Part shown: positions 6,701 through 15,967 of the stretch, piece after piece
Layout: the number at the start of each line of letters is the position of its first letter
Numbering within the stretch: position 1 is the first letter of the stretch
Origin: a virus
DNA length: 40,288 nt
Virus record (IMG/VR): IMGVR_UViG_3300042898_001809
Location: 1-40,288 of that record
Strand: one strand, 5' to 3'
Made by a program: the position numbers and the translations under genes
The notes under the pieces: generated by a model
The model's input: only the letters and a program-made list of their open reading frames with translations
Database searches by the model: none
Told to the model about the DNA's origin: nothing

Positions 6701-8834
6701 GGAAATTATACTCGGTACATCAATCCAAGTTAAAAAAGAATATACATTTAAATCTTTAGGTTATGATTATGAAGGTAAAATAATAATTGATACTTACAAT
6801 TATGGTGAAAGTTTTAACGGAAAAGGACCCAATGAACAATGTAGAGGAAAAGAATTTATAAAAATAACAGGATTAAAAGAATATTCGCCTAATGCGTTTT
6901 ATTGTAGACAATCTAAATTTAGTGCCAATTATAAAATAACACCATTACCCAAACAACCAACACCAACATCAATACCGACACCAGAACCCGTTAAACCCGT
7001 AACTGTAAATGTACCGGGTAAACCATCAAGAAAACCTGCAATTGACCCAATGAAGAGAATCATTATGAAAACTCTTTCCGAGTGTCATTACTTTAAAAAA
7101 CTTGAGGAAGATTCACCATTACAATTTAAATCGTTAAAAGAAAAATTAAAATATTTTCATCCGGGTTTCCACTCAACAACACCTGAAGGATTAAATGCTA
7201 GATTAACATTTATGCTTCAATGTATAAGACCGGGAGATACAATTCCTGTTAAAGGAATTTCTGATGAAAATGATATTGATGCGAGAAATTCATCTTTTGG
7301 ACCTCCACCAGTTTGTGTTTTAAGAATTGGGGATTTTTATCACTCTAAAATTATTATTAGGGATGTTAACATATCATATGAGGAAGGTGTTTGGGATTTA
7401 AATCCTGAAGGTATCGGTGTTCAACCAATGATTGCGAATGTAACGTGTACGATTGCATTTATTGGTGGACAAGGTTTATCAAAACCAGTTGAAAGATTAC
7501 AAAATGCATTATCTTCTAATTTCTTTGCAAATACCGAAATGTACGATGAAAGGTCAATATCATCTTTGGAGGATGACACAAAAAAGAATTATGAGACATT
7601 CCAAAAAAGTTTTTTACAAGAAATTAATGATAAATCAAGAGAACAAAAACCTACAGCTGACTCAAATACGAATAAAAATAATATTAACGAAAGTTATCTT
7701 GCTAAAAGTCAAAACGGAAAAGATTTAATTTATTCAAAAAATATTGATGAAGTTTTTACAAATACCAAAAATTATTTTGATAAGTACGTAAGTACATATA
7801 ATAATATTGTTACAAAATATGGTACTGAGATTGGTACTTTATTGTTACATCCTAATTATAGAACAATTAACAAGTACGATGTTTATACACTAACAAGCCC
7901 CACACCAGGAAAAACATTACAGTTATTCGGATTAACGGCAAAAGGTAAAGAAACTGAAAATTTAATACTTGGACTTAAAACCGGAATAAACACATTTGTT
8001 TTAAGTTCCTCAAGTACTTATTTGTGTGAAATGTTAGGATTTGATAAAGAAATATCAGGTTCAAAATTAATTGATTTAAATGAGAAAATATTAAAACCAT
8101 TCTTTACTAAGTTTACCGAAACAGTATTAGATGAAATTGGTAATGGTAATGTATTAGGTGAATTAGAATTGCCAAGAAATAATTTATTAACTTCTTTAGA
8201 TAGTGTTAATTTCATTGTAAAATTTGCAAAAGATAGTTTTGTGGAAGGTACAAAAGTAACGTCATCTACATTATCGGGATTCACCGCCGATTTACTTTAT
8301 AATGAGTATAACACATGTATTGATTATATTGATTCAAATACACCAAGAACGTACGAAGATTTAACCTCTAATATAAATTTTAATAATCCTAATATAATTC
8401 AATCTGATTTTGAAAAAATAATGAAACAATTATTATATAGTTATTTCACAATATTTTCAAATTATTTAAGTAATAAACCTTCTTCACCGTATGATACCCT
8501 ACTTAAAATTGACACGACATTATATCCAGAAAAGACAATAGAAAAATTTTTAAAAAGAGTAGAGAAATTTAATGAACAAACGGACGTTAAGAAATTTAAA
8601 TTTACCAATTTTAAAAATAGAAAAAGTGATAAAGAAATTAAATTCACAACAAATGTAACGGCAGAAGAAACCGATGCAACAATTATAGAAGAGAGTAAAA
8701 AAGTACATTCCGATAATTTACCCGCACAAAATGATAAACTTAACTATTATCGAATAACAACAAAAAAAGAACCACAACCTTCCGGTTTATTGGTTGGTGA
8801 ACCAAATAGTCTAACCGCGAGTAATGTAGCTTAA
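3795..8834 (+). CDS. Giant baseplate structural protein with OmpA-like insert (1679 aa)
   Basis: This very long protein sits between the tape measure and gp53-like genes. Residues about 500-700 hold a baseplate-type segment (GRVMWFPPYDLKISE, then LSFKVVVDHPSI). A Gly/Ser/Asn-rich linker follows near 757-772. Residues about 775-1040 resemble an OmpA C-terminal domain, with LKFANDIPG at its start and YNAKLSLRRSHSI near 914-926. A Pro-rich linker lies near 1050-1080. Residues about 1080-1260 form a second baseplate-like domain with FHPGFHSTTPEGL, PPVCVLRIGDFY and WDLNPEGIGVQPMIANV. The rest is Asn/Lys-rich. In the OmpA-like part the arginine after LS is kept, but the Asp that usually contacts peptidoglycan appears replaced by Ser. 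It may fill a tube-cap or hub role like gp48/gp54, which is inference. Baseplate role fairly sure; exact position in the structure unknown. Confidence 0.7.
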   Translation: MPTYLDFNTSRNKSGIPDSKDGFRDYLIARTLNVPNGPQTFTSTNYSVQTLREMPNIDPGDVVVNNTINPGEGTSRALQLTSFSNSNIFKPSQYFIEENLNVLPRRANLGLYPYFLKSDYSLIGIMSNSDYNNESELMKFAASNIRDNKQGPVLARITQNLESSTVGRVRVIDALQGNTATALNLITGREPLVEYNNRITVSSNLLGKGIDFLQTVAGTQLPFSEIPGDYLSNPRNPITNRPESKTQSGAILQDVTGAIGSLVGIQRRPKITRKPSDLFIEYMGQGPKQVLFNQLTYSKYAPNYTTTARSQQSSKSFQFVDNIGQGIKSLVGLEAPAGKSYMGDDRSNDVKNTMSDFNDNVVKSSYYLSLMFDPIAASLFERKRNISENGSIGSNLTWISKNSKSKLGQSTIKIPVEGGVKNPMGFYEKETNTYKRNEDMGSLQESLSTKYGFRPDSILDKTQQLLDSMPKDGAASRTHVGNVIDQTSRIFREGDTVMSRGSNIKYTDKFSGEETGVEYCRVWTKDRAYMNLSDTMKRTGVIRKFDDSVMGGGSKPWNLNIAPMSDGNKNFEGTSTNIIKQGDGFYAKKYMFSIENLAWKTSNTPGFTYNDLPYCERGNNGGRVMWFPPYDLKISENNSARWADNTFLGRPEPIYTYQDTSRTGQLSFKVVVDHPSILNLLVREHFENMSDDEAENYINAFFAGCQELDFYALIRKYAHLDADDISLIRAFLNNNKEPDMILEYMPAVESPVNVDPNNGSGSGSGDNGGEGGTENIVLKFANDIPGSKLKLESSGKYSDLYQSYIPLGSTNYQNTLVTLLHSMTGKTDTQIIKETEYIFGSKKTNGATPPVVSFTDDDVTTQKDKLAKGFTDAQTDYEKFIKTLNEIKTNLSGKTAQDITIKIESSCSSADTDDYNAKLSLRRSHSIIQDVFDKIKAPGSNPTIQWINDIKPTDKDNSDNDKVIIPELREIILGTSIQVKKEYTFKSLGYDYEGKIIIDTYNYGESFNGKGPNEQCRGKEFIKITGLKEYSPNAFYCRQSKFSANYKITPLPKQPTPTSIPTPEPVKPVTVNVPGKPSRKPAIDPMKRIIMKTLSECHYFKKLEEDSPLQFKSLKEKLKYFHPGFHSTTPEGLNARLTFMLQCIRPGDTIPVKGISDENDIDARNSSFGPPPVCVLRIGDFYHSKIIIRDVNISYEEGVWDLNPEGIGVQPMIANVTCTIAFIGGQGLSKPVERLQNALSSNFFANTEMYDERSISSLEDDTKKNYETFQKSFLQEINDKSREQKPTADSNTNKNNINESYLAKSQNGKDLIYSKNIDEVFTNTKNYFDKYVSTYNNIVTKYGTEIGTLLLHPNYRTINKYDVYTLTSPTPGKTLQLFGLTAKGKETENLILGLKTGINTFVLSSSSTYLCEMLGFDKEISGSKLIDLNEKILKPFFTKFTETVLDEIGNGNVLGELELPRNNLLTSLDSVNFIVKFAKDSFVEGTKVTSSTLSGFTADLLYNEYNTCIDYIDSNTPRTYEDLTSNINFNNPNIIQSDFEKIMKQLLYSYFTIFSNYLSNKPSSPYDTLLKIDTTLYPEKTIEKFLKRVEKFNEQTDVKKFKFTNFKNRKSDKEIKFTTNVTAEETDATIIEESKKVHSDNLPAQNDKLNYYRITTKKEPQPSGLLVGEPNSLTASNVA

Positions 8835-8845
8835 ATAAATTTAAA

Positions 8846-9172
8846 ATGAGTAGAGAATATTTTGACAGATACCAATTTTTCATCGATGATGGTAAATTTA
8901 GGATTGTTCCTGGATTAGAATTACCCATTAAAACAACAGATAGGTATGTTTTTTATAAAAGAGGTAAAGATAGGTTAGATAAACTTTCACAAGATTATTA
9001 TAACACACCAATTTTTGGGTGGTTAATTTTATTGGCTAACCCAACTGCGGGTAGTGTTGAGTTTACGATACCTGATAATTTTTTATTAAGAGTACCTTTT
9101 CCACTAATCGTGTCTTTACAAGATTACAAAAGAAGTGTAGAATTGTATAACTTATATTATGGAGAACAATAA
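8846..9172 (+). CDS. gp53: gp53-like baseplate wedge protein, LysM-like
   Basis: This 108-residue protein has the compact pattern of T4 gp53 and related LysM-like tail proteins (P2 gpX type): RYVFYKRGKDRLDKLSQDYY, then IFGWLILLANP, a basic-hydrophobic turn LLRVPFPL, and a C-terminal SLQDYKRSVELYN helix. gp53 in T4 (196 aa) joins wedges around the hub; this form is shorter and covers mainly the LysM-like core. It starts 11 nt after the upstream baseplate gene and its last 14 nt overlap the next gene, implying translational coupling of three baseplate proteins. The family call is by pattern and context. A generic LysM tail protein is the nearest alternative. Confidence 0.75.
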   Translation: MSREYFDRYQFFIDDGKFRIVPGLELPIKTTDRYVFYKRGKDRLDKLSQDYYNTPIFGWLILLANPTAGSVEFTIPDNFLLRVPFPLIVSLQDYKRSVELYNLYYGEQ

Positions 9173-12100
9173 AGATTTATCAAAAAGTGAAAATATACAC
9201 GTAAAGGTTGACCACAATAACCTAATATTTGTAGACCCAAATAGTGTTGTAGATAATGATGGTACAATACAACCAAGAGGTCTAAAACAAGAAAATTTAG
9301 TAATGTATGTTAACTTGGAAGCAGATTTAATTCCAAGAACGACCCTTATCTCAGATAGTGGTCAGGGAAATACTCTTCTTAGTATCGCAAAAGGAAATTT
9401 AAATTTTTTAAAAAACCAATCCGGAGATGGTAACTTTAACACTTCATGGAGTGAACCATATAATCCATCTCAACCAAAAGATGCAAACGGAAATACCAAA
9501 CAATTTGACCCAAACCAATTTGTGGATGACTCCGGACAAAGTTTTGGTATTAGCTCAATTAATATTGAAATAAAAGGTGCAAATTTTGTACCCCAAGTGA
9601 ATATAAGTTTTATAGACGTAAGAGGTAAGACATTATTTGAATCTTCCGAAAATTCACCTTACAAAGCGTTTTTTCATCTTCCTTGGCCAATATTTTATTT
9701 AACAGTAAAAGGATATTACGGTAAAGCAATTAGATATCGTTTACATTTGACAAAATTTTCATCTAAATTTAATGAATCTAATGGTAATTTTGAGGTATCA
9801 ACCACATTTGTAGGTTCAACCTTTGCTTTTTTAAATGATATATTATTATCTGAAATTGTTAACTGTCCTTATATGTTTTTAGTTGAAAAAAACGAACAAA
9901 AAACATTTAACGAATCGAAAGGAAGGTACACAAAAAACATAAGTAGAAGTTCAAGAGGATATTCCATATTAAAATCAATATATGAAAAATATGAACAAAA
10001 AGGATTAGTTAAAAAGGGAACGTTTATAAGGGGTAACGAACCTGTTAAAACATTAAAAGATATTGGATATATTGCGGAATCTTTAGATAAGATTTTGGAA
10101 AAACAAATCTTTAATGAGGTTGTAGATATGAGAGTATTCCAAGGAATAAAAGAAATTGGAGACGGTCTTACGGATTTTGAAAAATCCGTTAGAGCATGGT
10201 CGGCAAATAATTTATCGAAAACAGATTATGTTCCTTACACCTCGACAACGGTAAATGGCCCTATTGAAGAATATTGGTACCAATATTCCGGTAATAAAAA
10301 AGATGATACAAAAATATTATTAGGAAAAGATATTAATGGCACTTTAGAGCATTTACTTGATTTATATACAAAATCAATTGAGAATTCGGTATCACTTATA
10401 AATAATCTTAAAAAGGACACCAATAGACCAGCAATAGATAAAAGTAAAATAAAGTCAGATTTTTCAAAAGTATCATTAAAAAAGGTTAAGGGAATAAAAT
10501 CATATTATTATACTGTAGGTAACGGTGTCATATTAGTTGGTATAGATAATTTAATTAATGATATACATGAGGTAATAAAAACATTCCAAGAAGAAAGAAA
10601 GATTCTTGAGGATGGCGTTGAAGAACAAATGAATACCATAATTAAAGACCCAACAAAAGGTTTTGGTTTTGAACCCACAGTAAGAAATATTTTTGCAATT
10701 TTATTAGCTAATGCTGAGGTATTCATTAGATTAATGAAAGAAACGCATAATAAATCATTTGAATCTTCAAAAGAAAGGGCAAAAATTATTGGTAATTTAA
10801 GTAAAGAAAATAAAGGTGACGCAATATATCCATGGCCTCAAATAAGAAAACCAGTGGCTATGGGTAAAGAAAATGTTATTGCATATCCTGGAGACCCACA
10901 ACTTGTTAGTAATTTACAATCAAATAATTCAGTGCTATGGCCTGAAATTGATTTTGTTGAAAATTATTTAGCAATTGCGACAGGTAAATTAGATACCAAT
11001 GTAAAAAATGAACCGAATGTTAATGATATTCAATATTTGTTTGAATCCGATATTGATTATTCTAAAATTAACGATATAGGTGGTCTTGATGTTGTTACGG
11101 ACGTTGTTCCATATACCGATAAATCAAACGTTTCTTTCGTGTATGAGTTATATGAAAGAGCAAAGTATTTAACATTATTTGATTCTTTTGATAATAAATT
11201 TTTAGAATTATTATCGAAGGAAGAGTTTAATAATATTAACAAAATGATTGATGGTGATGATGATTTAATTGATTTTGTTAAAAAACTTACAAATCAATCA
11301 AGTTTAATTAATGGTACTGAAACAACAACCATACCAAACGGGACAACGACACCTCAAAAACAAATAATATTTAATGGTTACTTGGCATCATTATCACCAT
11401 ATGAGAGATTTAATTATTTCAGGGACCACATACCAACGACAAATTATATTAGTGACGTAATTGACGAACCTTTTAAATTTGAAATCAAAAAAAGTTTAGA
11501 TTTTAATAGAACGTTAGGTTCAGAAAGTGAAATGAATGACATTCTTAAAAACTATGAACCTGAAAAATATAGACCTTTCATCTACCCTTTTAATTCAGAT
11601 ACCTATTTAAGTTATCTAAAAAAGAATACTGGAATAGTTAAAACAAAATTCACAGTTGATGATTTAAAATATAAAGGAACGTCAAATGAGGGTATATTCC
11701 ATATAGATTCAAAAATAGGGTTTATTGTAACACCGAATAATCCAGAATCGTGGGTTAAAAAAGATGTTGATAATATATTTACACAAGAAATGGTTAATAA
11801 AAATTCAACAACTAAAGTTAATATTCTTAACACACCATATTTTCATAAACAACTTTATTCAGATTTTAATAAAACGGAACAATACGGTAAGTATGTGGGT
11901 TCTTCTTATTTACTTTTAAATTCATTACCATTTTTAAATTTAGATGATGAAATTACATTTAACAATAAAACAATATTGATGTCATCTCTTTTTAGAGAAA
12001 TGTCAGCAACACATTTTGTCCCATATCATTTATTGTTAAAATGGGGTTCAATCTATCATAGGTATAAGAAAAAAATATTAGATGGCGTTGACATTCTTGA

Positions 12101-15062
12101 TGGATTTTTAAATAGTAGTAACATAACCCAACCAATAAATGGTAATTTATTTTTTGATTTATCTTTGAATCAAACATTCAACATTACACCAAGAGAGAAC
12201 ACAACAACTGGAACAACTGTTAATGTTACTTATTCCGGTAACACAAATGCCGGTATTAATCCTGTGTATCAAGCAATATATAATCAAATTGTTAAAGGGT
12301 ATACAACATACGATATTATATCAGGTAACACATCTTATAGTCAAAGAACTAATTCAGGTCGACTTTTACATACAAAGAATACCCCATCAAATAATATTAA
12401 TTATTGGTCGGTTATTGTTGATAATACAAAATATAGTTCAAACGATTTAACATATACATTATTACCTTCTAATGGTAGTTTAAGTGGAAGTTACATAGGA
12501 AAGTATTATAGTTCCGGCACATCAGAGAATTTTGTTGATGCAGCACAAAATAACTTTAGAACAATTTGGTTTAAAAATGATGAGATAAGTGATTCGTTTT
12601 CTGGTAAAACATTTGCATCACCTTCCCAATATCCAAGAAGTATAGATGTAACAAATAATGGGTACGATGATTATTTTTCAGTTGATTTAAATTTTAGAAA
12701 GGTTATTGATTTAATTGGTACATTTAGTCCAAAAATTTTAGATGCTTTTGAGGAAATGTTTTTAGATTTTGCGTCCGAAAAATCAAACGATGAAAAACCA
12801 TATCAAATTTTCAATAACGTCACTTACGATAAGTTCCAATATATTTTAAAAGATTTATCGGTTATAAAAAAAGAATCAGGTGACGAGTCAATTGGTGTTG
12901 AGCAATTAATTACAAGTTTAAAAACAAGACAGGAAGAAAACGCTAAAAAAATAACTAAATCAATTTTATCAGACCCTAATATAATTAGATTTACATCATC
13001 TAATCCAAAAGAAATTGATTCATATACATTTTATGGTATGGCAAATTTTGATTTGTTGACAAGATACACGGTTCAACCATATCTCACTTCAGATAATACT
13101 TTTACAAATCAAAATTTAATTAAACTATATATCGGTGAAGATATTGATAGTTACTATTTTAGTTTTTTTCCAACGAATGATGTAAGGTTAACCGAAGAAA
13201 ACATTTTAAGATATAGACCACTAATATTAATTTATGCTGGTTATGTAAAAGATGGGGGATTAAACACTAAAGTTGGATTTAGCACATATATTAAAGATAA
13301 AATTTTAACGGTAACCGCAACAAATGGAGCATCTGGTGCGGATATGAGATTAAAAGATTATTTAACCTCGTTATTAAATGAAATAAGTAAAAGAAACGGA
13401 ATAACAAAAAAAGGAAAAAATAATAGAATAAAAATAGAACAAGGATATAATACCACTGACACAAAGTTAGAAATGTATAACACATTTAAATCATTCAATG
13501 ACAAGTGGACCGCAGGTAATTCTATTGGACAGAGACTTTTATTAGAAGAATTTTTATTTTTAGATAAAGCAAATAGAGATATCGGTGATAAATTTTATTT
13601 AAATATTAGTAAAATTTCATCACTTTTAGCACCAGAAAATCAAAAAGTGAATCTATATAGTGCCATCTCAATATTGATTCAAAACACGGGATTAGATATG
13701 AGAGCACTACCAGCTTATGTTAATTTTTATGGAACAAATGTTAATGGTAAAGGTAAATCTATACCTTCTAAAAATGTTGCAAAAAATTTATTCGGTACGT
13801 TCTTGGAAGTTGATTACCAAGAGTCGTCACCTAAAGTCATAATACAATTTGCCGCTCAATCGTCAAAATATCTTGCGGATATGGAAGGTAAAAATTATAA
13901 ATTTTCAGACGATAGTTTTTATATTGGAGCAACAAATAATAATCCACTAATTACCACAACATTAGGAGATTATGGTAAGGGCGATTTTAGTAAAATTAAT
14001 AAAGTTGTGGCATTTGAAGTTAGTTTTGGTGACCAAAACCAAGGAATTTTTAAAGGGTTTGGTGTAGACCAATCAACATTAAAAAATACGTCAGAAACGT
14101 TTGTTGTGGTGGAAAATATAGGAAGAGCAGCATCGGGAGCGGGAGCACTTAATGTTGATGTTGGATTATTCGATTATTATAAACAAGCATCCTATCAGTG
14201 TACGGTTACATGTATGGGTAATGTTATGATACAACCAACAATGTTTTTTTATTTAAAAAACATCCCTATGTTTAGAGGGTCATATTGGATTACCCAAGTT
14301 AGTCACGATATAAACAGTAATAATATTACAACTAAATTTGTTGGAACTAGAATGCCATATAATTCGTTACCCGACCCAACTGATTCATTTGTTTCAAGTT
14401 ATAGGGTTTTATTTGATAAAATAATGTCAAGAGCATTATCTATTCTTAAACAGGACGCTAAAACAAACACCACAAATGATGAACCAGTTAATGGTGAGAA
14501 TGGTGTACCATATATGACAAATAGGGGAGGAATAAAAATTCCTAACGAAACCATAACTAAAGGTAGTAATACAAATACCGTAGTTGGTATAACACCGTAT
14601 GGTGTACCATATAATGGATATGACGATGAAAAATTAATTCAAAAAATAGATAATCCATCATTTGTACATGAAGGTAGTGGTACGTGGTTAAGAACAGTAG
14701 TTACTAAAGCGGGTGGTGAAACTGGAAACACTTTAAACCCTGATGTAACAATGAATATTGCAAATGGAATAAAATGGTCGGATATTAATCAAAACGATAA
14801 ATTTTATAGTACCCATTTTGATTTAAAATCTGTAAGTGTGGATAAAATTAGAGAAGGGGTAACTGAATTTGTGAATCCAAATGTTAAAAATTGGAAAGTT
14901 TATACTTTAAACCCGAGTTATTCATTTACAGGGACGATACGTACTCAAGGTCCAATAAGTAGTGGACCTAATTCATCTATATATGGAATGTCGATGTCCG
15001 CACCTTTAATGACAGAGTTAGGTTTATACCCTAATCAGGTTGTTTATTTTAGAATTAAGTAA
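9159..15062 (+). CDS. Giant baseplate/hub protein (1967 aa)
   Basis: The longest gene in the window starts inside the gp53-like gene (ATG 9159). Residues about 130-250 contain a tail-type beta segment (VPQVNISFIDVRGKTLFE, LTVKGYYGKAIRYRLHLTKF, STTFVGSTFAFLND). The middle 1200 residues are Asn/Ser/Asp/Lys-rich with no motif I know. Near 1675-1730 it reads CTVTCMGNVMIQPTMFFYL, then PMFRGSYWITQVSHDI and TTKFVGTRMPYNS, resembling the end of gpD/gp27/VgrG-like hub domains. A tail with TPYGVPYNGYDDE and WLRTVVTKAGGE follows. It may merge hub functions that are separate in T4. Baseplate membership is supported by position and these segments; the hub role is inferred, and I saw no lysozyme active-site motif. 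Confidence 0.65.
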   Translation: MENNKDLSKSENIHVKVDHNNLIFVDPNSVVDNDGTIQPRGLKQENLVMYVNLEADLIPRTTLISDSGQGNTLLSIAKGNLNFLKNQSGDGNFNTSWSEPYNPSQPKDANGNTKQFDPNQFVDDSGQSFGISSINIEIKGANFVPQVNISFIDVRGKTLFESSENSPYKAFFHLPWPIFYLTVKGYYGKAIRYRLHLTKFSSKFNESNGNFEVSTTFVGSTFAFLNDILLSEIVNCPYMFLVEKNEQKTFNESKGRYTKNISRSSRGYSILKSIYEKYEQKGLVKKGTFIRGNEPVKTLKDIGYIAESLDKILEKQIFNEVVDMRVFQGIKEIGDGLTDFEKSVRAWSANNLSKTDYVPYTSTTVNGPIEEYWYQYSGNKKDDTKILLGKDINGTLEHLLDLYTKSIENSVSLINNLKKDTNRPAIDKSKIKSDFSKVSLKKVKGIKSYYYTVGNGVILVGIDNLINDIHEVIKTFQEERKILEDGVEEQMNTIIKDPTKGFGFEPTVRNIFAILLANAEVFIRLMKETHNKSFESSKERAKIIGNLSKENKGDAIYPWPQIRKPVAMGKENVIAYPGDPQLVSNLQSNNSVLWPEIDFVENYLAIATGKLDTNVKNEPNVNDIQYLFESDIDYSKINDIGGLDVVTDVVPYTDKSNVSFVYELYERAKYLTLFDSFDNKFLELLSKEEFNNINKMIDGDDDLIDFVKKLTNQSSLINGTETTTIPNGTTTPQKQIIFNGYLASLSPYERFNYFRDHIPTTNYISDVIDEPFKFEIKKSLDFNRTLGSESEMNDILKNYEPEKYRPFIYPFNSDTYLSYLKKNTGIVKTKFTVDDLKYKGTSNEGIFHIDSKIGFIVTPNNPESWVKKDVDNIFTQEMVNKNSTTKVNILNTPYFHKQLYSDFNKTEQYGKYVGSSYLLLNSLPFLNLDDEITFNNKTILMSSLFREMSATHFVPYHLLLKWGSIYHRYKKKILDGVDILDGFLNSSNITQPINGNLFFDLSLNQTFNITPRENTTTGTTVNVTYSGNTNAGINPVYQAIYNQIVKGYTTYDIISGNTSYSQRTNSGRLLHTKNTPSNNINYWSVIVDNTKYSSNDLTYTLLPSNGSLSGSYIGKYYSSGTSENFVDAAQNNFRTIWFKNDEISDSFSGKTFASPSQYPRSIDVTNNGYDDYFSVDLNFRKVIDLIGTFSPKILDAFEEMFLDFASEKSNDEKPYQIFNNVTYDKFQYILKDLSVIKKESGDESIGVEQLITSLKTRQEENAKKITKSILSDPNIIRFTSSNPKEIDSYTFYGMANFDLLTRYTVQPYLTSDNTFTNQNLIKLYIGEDIDSYYFSFFPTNDVRLTEENILRYRPLILIYAGYVKDGGLNTKVGFSTYIKDKILTVTATNGASGADMRLKDYLTSLLNEISKRNGITKKGKNNRIKIEQGYNTTDTKLEMYNTFKSFNDKWTAGNSIGQRLLLEEFLFLDKANRDIGDKFYLNISKISSLLAPENQKVNLYSAISILIQNTGLDMRALPAYVNFYGTNVNGKGKSIPSKNVAKNLFGTFLEVDYQESSPKVIIQFAAQSSKYLADMEGKNYKFSDDSFYIGATNNNPLITTTLGDYGKGDFSKINKVVAFEVSFGDQNQGIFKGFGVDQSTLKNTSETFVVVENIGRAASGAGALNVDVGLFDYYKQASYQCTVTCMGNVMIQPTMFFYLKNIPMFRGSYWITQVSHDINSNNITTKFVGTRMPYNSLPDPTDSFVSSYRVLFDKIMSRALSILKQDAKTNTTNDEPVNGENGVPYMTNRGGIKIPNETITKGSNTNTVVGITPYGVPYNGYDDEKLIQKIDNPSFVHEGSGTWLRTVVTKAGGETGNTLNPDVTMNIANGIKWSDINQNDKFYSTHFDLKSVSVDKIREGVTEFVNPNVKNWKVYTLNPSYSFTGTIRTQGPISSGPNSSIYGMSMSAPLMTELGLYPNQVVYFRIK

Positions 15063-15063
15063 A

Positions 15064-15096
15064 TTTGAAAGTTTTTCACTTTACTATATATTTATA
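15064..15096 (+). promoter_or_regulatory. Candidate promoter: TTTG then TATATTTATA
   Basis: TTTG at 15064-15067 is followed after 19 nt by TATATTTA (15087-15094), continuing to TATA. This matches the Bacteroidetes arrangement TTTG (-33) and TAnnTTTG (-7), with the final G missing. The start codon of the next gene is at 15109, giving a very short leader. The box also fits the recurring TATTTATA word. Confidence 0.4.
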
Positions 15097-15108
15097 GAAT
15101 AAAATACT

Positions 15109-15315
15109 ATGAATAATGACAAAATTAATAATAGTTTAAATGACTATTATTCAAAACCAAAAAACGTACAAACTATTTCAAACGATGGAATGGAAAGACA
15201 AGAATGTGACATCCAAACGGGAGAATGTTATGTTATTAGGTCGAAAGACGGTATTGTAGAAAGAATAAATAAAAAAGTAATAACCGAAGACGGAAGACAA
15301 CTCTTACAAGATTAA
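15109..15315 (+). CDS. Small hypothetical protein (68 aa)
   Basis: I do not recognise this 68-residue protein. It is hydrophilic, with a central pair of cysteines (ECDIQTGECYVIRS, about residues 32-45) spaced seven apart and a charged C-terminal half rich in Arg, Lys, Glu and Asp. No signal peptide or membrane segment is seen. It follows a promoter-like gap after the giant hub gene and ends 4 nt before the proline-rich coiled-coil gene, so the two are probably co-transcribed. The ATG is preceded by AATAAAATACT, typical of this window's A/T-rich starts. Confidence 0.65.
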   Translation: MNNDKINNSLNDYYSKPKNVQTISNDGMERQECDIQTGECYVIRSKDGIVERINKKVITEDGRQLLQD

Positions 15316-15319
15316 TATC

Positions 15320-15967
15320 ATGAACCAAATAGAAAAAAAATTATTAGAAGAAGTTTCAAGATTTAGGGCAATAAATAAATACGCTAATAATCTTTTAAAC
15401 GAACAAGATGCACCACCAACCGATTTACCACCGGCAGACGCTGGTGTGCCACCAATGGATATGGAAACACCACCGACAGACGCTGGTGTACCACCAATGG
15501 ATATGGAAACACCACCGGCAGATATGGGAGCACCTGTAGAAGATAACACCGAAGAAATCGATATCACAGATTTAGTTAATATGACTAAATCAATTAAAAA
15601 AGATGTTGACGATAGTAAATCTGAACATTCAGGTGTTAATCAAAAAATGGATGATATCTTTACTAAATTAGGTGATTTAGAATCAAAATTATCTGAAATG
15701 GGTTCAATTATAGATAAAATAGACCAACTTGGTTCTAAAGTTGATTCTATGAAAGAAAAAACACCTGAAGAAAAATTGGAATTACGTTCTTTAGATTCGT
15801 ATCCATTTAATCAAAATCCACAGGAATTCTTTAATCAAAAACAAGGTGAGATGAGAGTATCGGGAAAAAATGATTACGTTCTAACAAAACAGGATGTTGA
15901 TGATTATTCAAAAGATATGATAAAAAATAGTTTTAACGACGAAGAAGAAAATGAATTTAAATACTAA
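15320..15967 (+). CDS. Proline-rich, coiled-coil protein (215 aa)
   Basis: The product begins with a charged helix (about 1-27). A Pro-rich linker (29-75) follows, made of two perfect 14-residue units that start PP(A/T)DAGVPPMDMET plus part of a third. Next comes a long helical region (about 80-150) with heptad-like Leu/Ile/Met spacing (KLGDLESKLSEMGSIIDKIDQLG). The C-terminus is acidic and polar. This is a spacer-plus-oligomerisation architecture suited to a structural or scaffold-type protein. I know no exact family. The last 17 nt overlap the DUF5856-like gene, so the two are probably coupled. Function unknown. Confidence 0.75.
   Translation: MNQIEKKLLEEVSRFRAINKYANNLLNEQDAPPTDLPPADAGVPPMDMETPPTDAGVPPMDMETPPADMGAPVEDNTEEIDITDLVNMTKSIKKDVDDSKSEHSGVNQKMDDIFTKLGDLESKLSEMGSIIDKIDQLGSKVDSMKEKTPEEKLELRSLDSYPFNQNPQEFFNQKQGEMRVSGKNDYVLTKQDVDDYSKDMIKNSFNDEEENEFKY
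15428..15529 (+). repeat. 42-bp in-frame tandem repeat
   Basis: Two adjacent 42-bp units (15428-15469, 15470-15511) encode PP(A/T)DAGVPPMDMET, and a shortened third unit follows. The units differ at only a few bases, so this looks like a recent slippage duplication that lengthens a proline-rich linker. Confidence 0.85.

Noticed and set aside
7453-7728. + strand 91-aa ORF in another frame
   Set aside because: It is embedded in the 1679-aa baseplate gene and is Lys/Ile/Met-rich, as expected from an off-frame reading of AT-rich DNA.
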